64,000 bases of DNA from Symbiodinium natans. Lineage: Eukaryota; Sar; Dinophyceae; Suessiales; Symbiodiniaceae. The position numbers were made by a program, and so were the translations under genes. The notes below the pieces were generated by a model. The model saw nothing but the letters and a program-made list of their open reading frames with translations. It did not search any database and was not told the DNA's origin. Positions 44,201 to 53,899 of the stretch are shown here, in pieces (the first letter of the stretch is position 1; the number at the start of each line of letters is the position of its first letter). The DNA lies in assembly GCA_905221605.1 (NCBI GenBank), contig CAJNDS010000557.1:108182-172181 (forward strand), written 5' to 3'.

Positions 44201-46902
44201 CTCTACGCTACTAATTAATTAAAGCAGTTGCAATTCCAACCTTTGTTGCACTAACTCTCGTGATATGTACTTTCCATGCAGTTGTACCTCAACACCTGAA
44301 TTAACAAAGACGCCGATCACGATCAATTGGTCAAGGCCCACGCAGCACAGCCCAGCTGTAAGCAAGGCCGCCAGTTATCCTGGCGTGCCCAAAGCGGGAT
44401 TGATGCGCGCACACAAGCTTCAAGGGCTTGTTGCTTTCACTCTTGCATGCCCAATCCACACAGCTCGATGAAAAAAGAAGCTATCCGAAGCAAACGTGCC
44501 AGGTCAGCAGCTTTCTCTTTGGCACCATCCGCATCAGTACGCTAGCCTTGCTTGCGGCAGGACAGCGTCATGAACAGCAACTGTCGTGGCTGCGACGATG
44601 GACACATGAGCGCCCTTTTTCAGATGCGAGTGAGGAAAAACACCTGAGTTGAGCTGCCTGTTTCCGAAGAGTGGTACGATGCTGGTTCGAAAACTCAGAA
44701 ACTCTCAAAAATGTCAACCTGACAAGGGCTGCCACCTACTACTGTTCCTGCGAGGCCAAAGAAGGGCATGGCGGAACATCTCAGTAGGTCCGAGCGGCCA
44801 CGCTGGCCCTCTCCTCTCCCTTGTCCTCGGTCGAAAGATAAGACATGGACTGCTCGCGCACATCCTACTGCCTGGGTGCCAGTCGTCCGCACGCTCCAAA
44901 CACATTCGCCCACACTGGTACGAGATAATGCTGCCAGGAGCAAATTCACCCAACCAGTTACGAAGCAGTATTTCAATCCCCTTCGAAAACTAGCACACGC
45001 GCAGGCAACACTCCAGATGTCCCAACTTCAATACCTTTCATTAAACACCTCGGGCTCCCGCCTCAACCTCTTCCGTCCAAAGCTTCTCAAACTCATCGGC
45101 GCTTGCCTGCCTTCAGTTCCGTGCTGTGCTGTTCATGCTTACCATGGAACCCGAGCTGCGACATGAATTCAATGAACCCCATGTCTACCGCTGAGGCTCG
45201 AACGAAAGGTCGTTGAGGAAGCCAAGCCTGGTTGGAAGGGAAGGAGGCCCCAGTCTGAAGTCGGAGGGGCTCCGCTTGTTGGCATAACTTGGTTGAGGAG
45301 GCCAGTTGAAAATCAAATAGAGTAGCCTGAGACCTTTCTGCGAAGGTCTGCGACGTGAATCATCACCGACTCTCGTGTCACTGGTGCAAGTGCAACTCGA
45401 AGAGACGTTCCATGCAAACGGGCGAGCAAAGACTTAGCATCAGCTCCCTATCCCATGGAAAGTTGCCATCTTGAGCCAGGGCACTGGGGAAGCTGTTCTG
45501 CCTTAATCTTGGTCAGCGCCGAATTCCTCAGCAGGCTTCACGAGCTTGCAGGCAGGTTTGAACCCCCTCTAAATGCATCTACCGACGTCTCATTCCGAAG
45601 TGTTGAGTGGGCAGGGGTTAATTCCTGCCACAATACCCATGACCAGCCATAGTGTTGCTATTCCTCCCTGGCATCTAAAGTCTATAAAGCCAAAAGCACC
45701 TACACTCTTTGTGTTGTGATGCCTCGAGGTTCCTCCCACTCCTGCCAAGCAGCAAGGAGTGGCCCCACCGGGCGCACCAAGGCGTGGCCTTCCAACGGAG
45801 CTGCGAAATGCCGGGGAACAAACTAAGGAAAACTTGGAGAGCTCTTCCTTTAAAGAACCTGATAACATGTCATGGGATTGGTATGGAAAGAAACTGTGCG
45901 TGTAGAAATTGACTAGGAAGAAGGCTGCTGGAGAGCACGGGACAGAAGTCAAAGATGCCAGCTGCTGGGGAGCGGCCCAGGAAACTGCCAGCCAGCTGAG
46001 GAATCCTCACAGGTGGCCGCGGCAAGGCCAGCGAAACTTGGCGCAAGCTTCTCGTAGCCAAGTGCTGAACGACGCGTTTCAACATATAGATAATATAGAG
46101 GTAGTGTGCAGACTCGGAGACGGGAGCTGATCAGAAGTGAGCAGAAGTCCTTGATTCCACACGCGTGTCTCCGCATCCATGTCTTCCGCCTGCCAGGTCT
46201 GAATGCTGGTGGATTGGCTACCTGTGGGCTGTTTGCTATTCCGCTTCCGAAACTCGCAGGTGAGAAGCCAGAACCATTCCGTCTGCTTCCCCTCGCTGCT
46301 GCATGTATGCACATACACGACGAACATCAAGGGCACGAGTCCCTTCTTACTGAAGCAAAGGCATTTACCTGCTTGGCCTGGCCTTTAAGCTCTTTAAAGC
46401 AAAACTGCTCGCCTTGTAGCCAGTTGGGAGCTTGGCATCTACGTTTGGGATACCTTGCTCTTGAGAGCACATGAGCCCCATAGGCCCCTGCTGCCGAAAT
46501 GTGCCGAAGATTGGTCAACTCCAATGGAAGAGGTGAGCTATAGCCAGGCTGAGATGGTGGCTTCTGGTCATGCTGCGGATGATGAGGCTGACCTGGTAGG
46601 CAAAAGGAGTCCGTCTTCAAACTTCTACTGGGCAAGAACTTGTCTGCAACGAGTGGCATTGTCTCATGCTGGTGCCAGGGCATCTCTCTTGACACGCGGG
46701 TTGCATAGCAACGGGCCAAGATTGAAACCTGACGACCCATATGCTAGAATGGCAAGAAGGGTATCAAGCCCATACTCGTCGAAAACCCGGGAACTAAATC
46801 AGGTCTCTTAACCCTTCCTGCAGACCCTCTGCCAAGGAGCCGAGACCAAATAGATGATGGCGTATACACCCAGCACCACCCACCTTTGCCACAGCCATGG
46901 AT
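32267..46902 (-). CDS. Second ABCC-like unit: membrane domain plus partial NBD1 (overall span)
   Basis: A second set of ABCC-family exons on the same strand, directly upstream of the first gene. Membrane exons at 46.9, 42.8, 42.3, 38.5, 38.4 and 35.3 kb are followed by an NBD1 with Walker A, ALLGEL-type, AYCSQ and weaker downstream pieces (34.7-32.3 kb). No Walker B, D-loop, TMD2 or NBD2 of its own was found before the next unit starts at 31.95 kb. It may be a truncated tandem duplicate, a half transporter, or the N-terminal third of a fused protein. The 5' end was not identified and could lie beyond 47 kb. Confidence 0.6.
32400..32416 (-). CDS. Candidate ABCC micro-exon 'FGIGE' (upstream unit)
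   Basis: Reads FGIGE(R) after a TCACAG acceptor and before a GT donor, matching the T.IGERG stretch ahead of the signature. Very short. No intact LSGGQ follows; a nearby frame reads LGLSGWLL, which might be a decayed signature. Confidence 0.3.
32611..32652 (-). CDS. ABCC exon: NBD1 'GTLKDSLL' (upstream unit)
   Basis: Reads GTLKDSLL, equivalent to (NA/QG)TLRDNIL after the Q-loop. Acceptor GCGGAAG|GTACT; the 3' end is not fixed. Confidence 0.45.
33053..33084 (-). CDS. ABCC exon: NBD1 Q-loop 'IAYCSQ' (upstream unit)
   Basis: Reads PKIIAYCSQ, the ABCC NBD1 strand and Q-loop (G.IAYCSQ.PWI). GT donor right after the Q codon; the acceptor is one of two AGs four bases apart. Confidence 0.75.
33192..33233 (-). 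CDS. ABCC exon: NBD1 'AILGEL' (upstream unit)
   Basis: Reads AILGELMPDESDSK and joins LLQ-AILGEL in frame, as in ABCC SSLLQALLGEM. Acceptor TTCGAG|GCGAT, GC donor, phase 0. Confidence 0.8.
33537..33595 (-). CDS. ABCC exon: NBD1 Walker A (upstream unit)
   Basis: Reads GELVAIVGGVGSGKSGLLQ, a near-perfect ABCC NBD1 P-loop (GELVAVVG.VGSGKSSLL). Acceptor ACACCCAG, GC donor (CAG|GCAGGG), phase 0. The only Walker A of an NBD1 in this window. Confidence 0.9.
33663..33780. repeat. MITE-like hairpin repeat, copy 1
   Basis: Ends ATATGGG...CCCCATAT and contains GGTTCCCTTATAATAAGGAC and a 22-base C run. Read in reverse complement it aligns with the hairpin at 56524-56620 (shared TCCTT.TTATA.GGGA and CTATTTGGG blocks). 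It lies 68 bp from the Walker A exon, in the intron before it. Confidence 0.6.
33798..33834. repeat. Strong hairpin (16-17 bp arms, 4-base loop)
   Basis: Arm GGGGCATGGTGGGGTC at 33798-33813, loop TTTG, arm GACCCCCACCATGCCCC at 33818-33834, one bulged base. Intronic, 18 bp beyond the MITE-like copy. Not followed by a T-run, and no bacterial-type terminator is expected here. Confidence 0.75.
33994..34010. repeat. Poly-C run (17 C)
   Basis: Homopolymer within an intron of the upstream ABCC unit. Confidence 0.75.
34109..34131 (-). CDS. ABCC micro-exon: NBD1 'L.DI...' (upstream unit)
   Basis: Candidate reading DLRITFA, equivalent to (L)(R/K)DI.L.(I/V) just before the GELV strand. Acceptor AGCAG|GGACT; with a GT donor the phase fits the Walker A exon. 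Confidence 0.35.
34702..34722 (-). CDS. ABCC micro-exon: NBD1 A-loop 'FTW' (upstream unit)
   Basis: A 21-nt candidate reading PSKFTW between GTCCAG and a GT donor, standing where ABCC NBD1 has (A).F.W, the aromatic that stacks on adenine. Very short, so chosen by position and splice signals. Confidence 0.35.
35266..35302 (-). CDS. ABCC exon: TMD1/NBD1 linker 'VSRIQ.FL.LPE' (upstream unit)
   Basis: Reads VSRIQAFLKLPE, the linker that ends TMD1 in ABCC proteins (A.VSLKRI..FL..PE). Acceptor GGCCCAG|CGTCA, GC donor, phase 0. A strong family match. Confidence 0.7.
36843..36890. repeat. Three tandem copies of a 16-bp unit
   Basis: CTTGTCATCCAGATAT, CTTGTCGTCCAGATAT and TTTATCATCCAGATAC in direct succession. 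Confidence 0.8.
38363..38418 (-). CDS. ABCC exon: TMD1 after CY.WE (upstream unit)
   Basis: Reads VAMEQKLAALRSKEVEGL, equivalent to (E).F...I...R..EL..LR that follows the YAWE motif. Acceptor ATCGCAG|GTCGC, GC donor, phase 2. Joins the preceding exon in frame across a GC-AG intron of about 105 bp. Confidence 0.65.
38524..38553 (-). CDS. ABCC exon: TMD1 'RVVNCYGWE' (upstream unit)
   Basis: Reads VRVVNCYGWE, the ABCC TMD1 motif (I)RVIK.YAWE. Acceptor GCCAAG|GTGCG, GC donor, phase 0. Second version of the motif also found at 26.0 kb. Confidence 0.6.
39416..39652. repeat. 97-bp tandem repeat (about 2.5 copies)
   Basis: The unit starts GGAACAAGACA at 39470 and 39567 (97 bp apart). GCCCAAAACA recurs at 39418 and 39515 with the same period, so a partial copy precedes. 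Copies are about 85 per cent alike, and each contains GGCGAAGATGCC. Confidence 0.8.
39980..40900. other. AT-rich island with recurrent GGGCCTTTT motifs
   Basis: Clearly more AT-rich than its surroundings. Contains many GGCC(C)TTTT or AAAAGGCC blocks, including an inverted pair near 40855-40892 (AAAAGGCC...GGGCCTTTT) and GGGCCCTTTTCACAGG near 40210. No long ORF or recognisable organelle gene. It may be an organelle-derived insertion or a decayed mobile element; it sits within the span of the upstream ABCC unit. Confidence 0.5.
42293..42400 (-). CDS. Candidate exon: transmembrane helix of upstream ABCC unit
   Basis: Reads KIACAAQIAIFAFTIYPISQ then IIILSARAQESLLVH, a strong transmembrane helix. 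Acceptor ATCTCTTAG|GAAAA, GT donor. In frame with the exon at 42722-42800 across a 321-bp GT-AG intron. It could be TMD1 or an extra N-terminal membrane region. Confidence 0.45.
42722..42800 (-). CDS. Candidate exon: membrane domain of upstream ABCC unit
   Basis: Reads DLSLLWMRALEVSGMRFGQR then RMIHIL, reminiscent of the TMD1 stretch with (V)GMR.R.AL...(I/Y). Acceptor GAGGCAG|GATCT, GT donor, phase 1. Its phase fits the next candidate exon exactly (ILR-KIACAAQ), which supports both. Confidence 0.45.
43780..44065. repeat. Trinucleotide-rich (GATGGTGGT)n tract
   Basis: Imperfect GATGGT/GGTGAT/GCGATG repeats about 280 bp long; they produce artefactual His-rich and Asp-rich ORFs. Confidence 0.85.
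44065..44150. repeat. (ATAC)n and (AT)n microsatellite
   Basis: ATACATAC runs followed by AAATAAAC and TATATATA repeats. Confidence 0.85.
46826..46902 (-). CDS. Candidate membrane exon (ABCC-like unit, N-terminal)
   Basis: Reads PWLWQRWVVLGVYAIIYLVS then APWQR, one transmembrane helix with an AG acceptor (CATTTAG). The donor is not certain. Assigned to the upstream ABCC unit by position and hydrophobicity only. Confidence 0.3.
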
Positions 46903-47049
46903 CTAAATGCTGCTCCGCCCCAACGAAACTTGAGCAAAGCCGCAGCAAACCTTTCGGGCTACAGGACTGTGTAAGTCCATAGTCAGTGCTGCGCTCCGTT
47001 TCCTGGGTGCCAGGCTCTGAACGCACCATGATAGGAAGTGCCTGAGCAG

Positions 47050-50000
47050 CCCAAAGAAGTCAAGATCAACAAGCTGGGGTCGGATCTCGAAACGTGAAAG
47101 TCTAGCCCCAAACCCTGCGACGAGACAGGCCCTGAGTGCACAGCTTGCATTGCAAGAGATTGACGGGAGGAGGGCGCTTCCTGCAAAGTCTGCCTGAACA
47201 GCAGGATCAACAAATGCCAAGAGGTGCTGACTTGGGCCAGTGTGCTGAGGGCCCGGCACTGGCACCCGGGCAGCACCCTGATGAATTGCTTTGCTGTCAC
47301 TGATATGCCCGTCTAGTAGTATGAGAAGCCTGTGGCCTGTGGACCACAAGAGGAGCTGTCAACATGCGAGTTGAAACCTGAACTTATCTATTTCTTTAGG
47401 ATGCAACTGTCCATTCTGCCTCCTGCACAGTGGTGGCAATGGCCTTGCTGTTCAAAGCAATAGACCTGGGCAGGGCCATCGACGTCCAGCGTGCAGGAAA
47501 ACCCTCAGAGGTCACACCTGAGGCCTCTGACGTCTGCAGTAACCTGACCTCGAGCAGCTCGACCTTTCAGGTTCCAGTGCCTTCAATGTGAGCTGGGGAC
47601 CTCATCACACCTCTTGACTACAGTCAGTCTTCCACCGCAATCCTGCACAGCAGATCCTCCAACTTTTGTGGCTTCGGAAACCGGGCTCTGCAGACCTCCT
47701 CGTCGATCGTCAAGGGCGCCTCGACTCCGCATTCCGAGCCACGTGAGCCACGTGAGCCTTGGAGGAGCTTTGCTGACCCCAAGCTTCCGGCTCCAGCCCT
47801 GCTAAGGCTTGTTTCAGTGACTTTTGCATCGTTGGGTGCCCGGCATTGCGTGTCAAGCGCCTGAGTTTGCCGGAACGTGGAGACCATGGAAGCTCCCGGC
47901 TCAAGGGCCGCATACCCACCCTTGAATCAGCGACTACTTCTTGAATACCTCCTGTGTCGGCCCTTACTCAGCATTTGTTGCAACATTTTGTCCAAGCGCC
48001 ACTGTCGTTGTCATGGGCTTCGTTCTGCTTCCAGTCTGCAAGATCCAGAGCTAAAGCGCGGTCTCCGAAGTCAAAAAAGCTTAGCCCCATGCTAGGCTGG
48101 ACGTCCACAACACCAGAAGTAGTCGGAACGCCAGGCACTTGGAAGCCATCTGTCACAGCCCCCAAAGTGGCCTGGGCAGGGAGGCACAGAATTCGGTTGG
48201 TCCATTTCTTCACGCACGTGGTGGGCCTTGATGCGAAGTTGCAACCCAGCCGACCCCCTAGAGACGCAGCATGTCCAGGGTTGATCAAGCCAGTACTTCC
48301 TCAAGGTACTCATCACTTATAGCGTCCGTAAGGGCGAGTGCTCGAAGGGCGTGGCGAACCCAACAGGACTTCTTAGGGGTTAAGAACCCCTGAGCGACCC
48401 AGCCTCAAGAACCCTATAGCTCACCGACTGTTTAAACTGCGCAAGTCATGGTTTGCGGCAGGTGGGGTCTGAGGCACCTGCCCGGCGAAGGCCAAAAAAC
48501 GATATGAAGAAGAAGGCGTGGAGGCAGAATGAGGGGTTTCAGGTCTAACTGCCTTTCCTGGGGCCCACCATGGACGCAATCCGGAGAACACCTGTAGCTG
48601 CAAACGTGCGGCAGTGGTGGAAAAAAAACCCTCATGGGCGAGGGCCCAAAACTCTCCAGAAAACCGACCTCTACCAAAGCCACGACCCGTCCACACGACT
48701 TTCCAGGTGGGCCGAGAGCCCCTACAGTAGGCCCAAAACAACTCAAACACGTGTCTTCTCATGGCTTTTTTCCGCCACGTCGTCAGGATGAGGTCCCAGT
48801 GTCTGGGGTCTAGCCCAACCTTGACACTAAACGCCGAGCCTTGGATTGTGCACTGAGCGGTTTCTATCAACTCATGGGAGCTTGGCTTCCCAGAAGAAGA
48901 CTCAGATGACCTCAGATTGCAATCTCTCTAATTACCCACCCGCTGGACCACCTAAAACTCAAGGGTCGTTCGACTCTGAAAAAGACCCTATTACCATGGC
49001 TATTAACCTCGCCCTTTGCCGCCGTGGCACATCTGTCAAATTGAATCTGCCCAGCTACCCAGCCCGGTCCAACCCAGGCGCGTTTCTTAACGGAGTGTGA
49101 AGTGGATACACCCAGAGCTTGACCACCCAAGACATGCTTTGCATGCAAGGGCAGGACTGCGGGAGTTTGCGCTTTGGATTAGCTGCATACTGGTCCACAC
49201 CACGAGGTAGCATGAGCTTCTTTATCACTGCCTGAATCACACAGCCTAGTTTTAAAGTCACGTGCGAAATCCGCAGCGCTCGGCGCAGTAAAATTCAACC
49301 CAGAGCAGCCACAACCTCAGTGACATCGGCGCGAGATTTGCAAAGCTTACTGGAAATTTCACTGTTCTATGCATCTGCATGAAGGGTTTGCTCCTTGCGC
49401 CCCAGTCTCTGCCAGGTGCTTGACCATAGCACAAGCACATCTGACGGCACAGGCTGCTCGCAAAACGGGCATTTAATGCCTGGTCGGCCCAGGCCGACCT
49501 CAATGCGCGGACGCACTGCAAAGCTTGGGTCAGGTCACTGGCCCGTTGGGTTGATTTTTACAGGGTTTTCGGCTGCCCTCCGTTTCAGTTCTTCTCCATT
49601 GCTCGCGGAAGCTGTTCTCCATTCAACGGGCCAGCAAGATTTAAAACCCAAAAAGAATCCAACGCATGCAAGCACCCAAGGTGAATTTTCTTGGCTACAG
49701 AAACGGATGAGGGCTAAAGCAAACGAAAGGAAGGCCAACTCGAAAAGCAGCTTTGCCAACAGCAAACTTTTTGGTCATTCGACCATCCCATTGACAACGT
49801 CCAGGCTGCATCTCTTTGACAACGACTTTGAATCGCATGACACTGTGCGATGTCCCAATGCCGGGCTGCAGGGGGTGTCTGAACTCACTCATCTACACCG
49901 GGCGAAATCAAAACCCTGTAGCATGGGGTGCAAGGTGGCAAGCGGCTGTTTCCTTCCACCTTCGATACAAGGATAAGTTGCAGGTTTTGCTCCTGGCTGC

Positions 50001-52000
50001 CAGATTTGACCCTGGCAACTACAACCCCCGAGTGAGAAACCAGGGCCTGAACCCTTATCCAACCTCAACCAACCTCAACCTGGTTTGCAGCCTTGTTAAA
50101 ATCTTGCTAGAGCTCTAGTTTGGATGCCCGACACCTCAGCGAGCACTTCGTGCAGTCAACGGTCCTTCCCGCTCACGCGAGCTCTTCGGAAGCCCCACCT
50201 GTTTTGCATCTACAGCTGCACAGCTGCCTGAGCAGAAGTCATTCTACATGATTTAACAGCTGCGACCACTAAGGCTGCACATGCAACAGCAAGTGGCATT
50301 GTAAATACTCTCAGGCGGCGCCGCCTGCATCTTGCTCGAAGTAATGAGAGGGCTCCTCAGTACAAGCTTGCATTGTGAGGTATCGGCTTGCCACACAAGC
50401 TAGGCCTGTAGAGCATGCGACTCTCTATGGAAGCGGCAAGGTAAGGAGTGCTACTTTGCAACCATTTATTCATTGCTGGAGAAGCCCGAGGCCCCCCACT
50501 CACTCGTCCCCTGTATTATTCTTAAGTATTGGCTACTGGCTTCAGGCTCGAGATGTGTGAAGCGCTTGTATAATGCCTGGCGTGTTCTGGGTGCTTGTTG
50601 CAACTGGCAAGGACCTCATGAATGGGCTGAAATGGGTATCATTCTGTTGCCGTACAATGTTGCTCTATGCAACACCGCCCATGACTGAGAATGTTAGTTC
50701 CCAGCTGGGGGGGCAACTGCGGAGCCGGCCGCGTAGTGCCATTGCCTGGGCGGAGACGGCGAGAAAGCAGAGGGGATCGTCCAGCTTCATACAGCTTTGT
50801 TTCATGACAGTGGGACCATTCGTGAGACATCTGGCTTCTGTGGTCTCAGCCTCTGAGCAGAGTCCGAGGCCCCAAGCCCTGCCAGGCCATCGTGCGCCTC
50901 CAAAGCCTTGCATGCACTTTACAGGGCTACGCGCTCCGCATTGAAAACTGTGGGGAACAAAGTGGTTTGAGCAACTTCTCTCCACTGCTCAAGACGCTTA
51001 GATGCTGTGCTGCTTTCACCAAGGCACTTGGCAGGGTTCTCCTCATTGCTCGCATCAAGCGTCGCCAAAAGCACCCCGCACCTTTTGCTTCTGAAAAGGT
51101 TTCATGGAATTGTCGAGGTAATTACCTAGGTTCCTGAAATACTGCATCTGCTGCGCAAGAGGTCGTGAAACCCGCAAGTCCACAACATAATCACACATAG
51201 CTCCAGTCTGCTTATGCCACTGCCTGCTTGCCTATGGCAAAGCAAGAACGTTTCGACGACAGGCCAAAGCATTTTCTACCAACACCAACCATGCAGTTCC
51301 CAATCAAACAACCTACATTTTTCCATGGTGTATGGGGCATGCGTGCGCGCAACATGTACATGCGAGGAACATGCTTAGTCCACTTCGGGATTGAACAAGT
51401 TCACGGTACCATTCTAGAGCGGCTGAAGCGCCATGCCATTGCAAAAAACCTGAGTGACAACCGACTTCCATCGAGGATCTTCCCCCCCTTGTTAGGTCTA
51501 AATTCCCACCAGGAGTTCTCCGAGGTGCTCTTGCCATCCGGAACGTGACATCTGAACACCAAAAACCCGACACAGAACACCCGAAACACCACGGTTCAAT
51601 CTGACCCCCGTGGTCAAATTACATACCAAGGCTGGGGATCGAAATTCACCTCTAAACCCAATGTTGGTGGTGCACCTCTCTTGGTGAAGCTGCGCGACCT
51701 TTGACAAGACCTCCCGTGCCGCGGAAGCCACCTCTGCTTTTGCAGTTGGATGTGTCAAACCCATCATGCACGCATCGCCAGGTGAAGCATGAGCCCAGTC
51801 ACACTTTTCAGAACCATGGCGCCCTCGATTAAAAAAAAAAAAAAAAAACGGCCCGCTCAGGCACTTATTGCCCTGCCTTCAATGGGAGCTTCTGAAAGTT
51901 GTCTCCGACAGATTCGAAGACCTCGCAGCCCTTCGGTCCTGCAGAAGTGAAATATGTTATCCTGGCTTTGGGATGTGATATACATGGATCCACGGAGATG
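47050..52000. other. No gene recognised
   Basis: Many short ORFs on both strands, none with a family motif I can support. A poly-A run of 18 lies near 51831-51848. It may contain unrecognised small exons or the 5' region of the upstream ABCC unit. Confidence 0.4.
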
Positions 52001-52072
52001 AGGCAAGCAAGAGTTTGACATCAGCATCTCGCCAATCGGGGCTTTGACGTTGGAGCAGTGGGCCTCAAGATG

Positions 52073-52333
52073 TTACGCCCTCTTATTGAAACCGCCAAGC
52101 TGGAGAGAGCAAGCTTCACGGCCCCCTCGGCCCCCCACACTCTTCCAAAGCCCCAGCTCAAGAAATGATACTCCAAGACGTTCGGTATGGCTAACTCGGA
52201 GACTTGCGTACAGCCACACAAGAAGCTCCGATTCGATATACTGCCGGGTGCCTGCAATGACAGAGAACTCCTCCATCGCTTTCTCCCCAGTGCCGACGAC
52301 ACTGGCAGAGCTAAAGAGGCCGCCAGACAGCAT
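52073..52333 (-). CDS. Unassigned coding-like segment
   Basis: An open frame with protein-like composition, including GEKAMEEFSVIAG and IESELLVWLYASLR, and internal AG/GC sites that could delimit smaller exons. I do not recognise the family. It may be part of a gene upstream of the ABCC units on the same strand. Confidence 0.2.
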   Translation of the reverse strand: MLSGGLFSSASVVGTGEKAMEEFSVIAGTRQYIESELLVWLYASLRVSHTERLGVSFLELGLWKSVGGRGGREACSLQLGGFNKRA

Positions 52334-53329
52334 GGCACAGAGCCTCTCACAAAGAGATTCCGCAAGAGATTGACTGCAAGCTCTGCCATTTTCTGCATTA
52401 GCTTGGGAGGCGTCACTTTGGAAAGCATTGGGCTTTGCATTCGTGTGGATGTTTGAATATGCGAGGCAGCAGAAATCGACGTTTTATTCTTGCTGAAGAG
52501 AGTCCCGCCTCCGCAGTAATTGCTTGCTCTGCACTCAGGGGCAGGCGGGCAAGGGGAGCCCCGGTGGAAAAAAAGAAGGGGGGGGTGGAATGAAATTGTT
52601 TAAAGTTTGTTGGCGCTTTCAAGGTGCTTGGGTTGAATGAGGAGCCTAATTGAATTCTCGCCAGACAAGCTGTAAAATCCCACCGTCAGCCTCGGCCAAA
52701 CTCTCAGAACCCCAAACTGGTTGCCCGGCCGGTACTCACGGGCGAGGATGCCACTGCTCGTCGGCTGAAGGAGGCCCAGGGGCTTGCGCTGCTCCATTAC
52801 CTATCAGAAGGTCGACACTACGCCAAGCACCTAGGGTGCCTCTCATGGTGTCCATCTGAATACATCGCTTTGCAGCATGGCTGTGCTGATGTTTACCAGG
52901 CGAAAAGTGGTAATCTGACAGCATCATAGCATGGCAAGTGGTCCTCTCATCCATGAGTCCGTACACGCTTTTGAAAGCACTGAGCAGCTTGCGGGATTCT
53001 TCCAAGCTTCCCGGAGTCTGGCGCCAGTGCCTGCTGTCACGTACGCTGGCAACAGTTGGAATCAGTTGAAGTGCTTCGTCCTGGCCCTTCTCAAATGGCT
53101 CCCGGGGGTCCCGTGTCCTCAATGACTCAATGCAAACCTGGAGACGTTGTCCGGATGTGGCAGAAGCAACTTGAGGTATGTAGCGACTATAAAGCGACAT
53201 TTGTGCCTGACTGATGTCAAACTGAGAGCACCACTTTGGCGGCAAAGCGCTATGTTGCAATGCTTGAGCCGTGACGCAATGATGCTAGATGACACTGCCT
53301 TCCAAGCCGAACTCTCAAAATCATGTTTG

Positions 53330-53490
53330 CACAGGAAAAATTTCTCGAAGTGCCTTGGTGGACAGAAACCACATTGCCCCTACGATGAACAGCCCCAGCA
53401 CCGCATGCAACAAAGGCGTGCTCATGCCTGACGCAGCCCGGAAGAACTCCACGGAGCCCTGGAAAACGACGTAGAGGGCGCCCTCTGCCA
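53330..53490 (-). CDS. Unassigned membrane-protein-like segment
   Basis: An open frame reading GALYVVFQGSVEFFRAASG, then STPLLHAVLGLFIVGAMWF. Hydrophobic and resembling the ABCC TMD2 arrangement (R.A...LLHAVL...), but without a hallmark motif. It might be a piece of a further upstream ABC transporter; splice sites were not settled. Confidence 0.25.
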
Positions 53491-53756
53491 CTTGACCCTG
53501 GCATTCAGCATCTGAAGCAGCCACAAGGGCCACAAGCCATGGACTGTGAAACCAGCACGCTGTGGTGCTCCGCTGGCTGATGCTACTGCGAATGCAACGG
53601 CGACCACCACGACAGCGAACAGCGGCGACGAATGCAACAAGGACGATGACGAAGGTGGCGGCGGCGACGGCACCACGTGCACTGCAGGAGAGTCGCGACA
53701 TAGTAGTTGTTCATCGATCATCAGAATTGTCGTCAGGATTGGCATCGTCACCCTCA

Positions 53757-53758
53757 CG

Positions 53759-53790
<32 letters not shown>

Positions 53791-53822
53791 TCTCATCATC
53801 ATCAGCATCATCAGAATCACCG
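53757..53822. repeat. (ATC)n microsatellite
   Basis: About 20 ATC/CAT units with occasional changes. Confidence 0.9.
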
Positions 53823-53899
53823 TCGCAACCACCAACACCATTTGATCCTCGTCGTGTGCAGCGTGCCTGTTTCAAGAGTGAGAAAGTGCGACATTGTCA

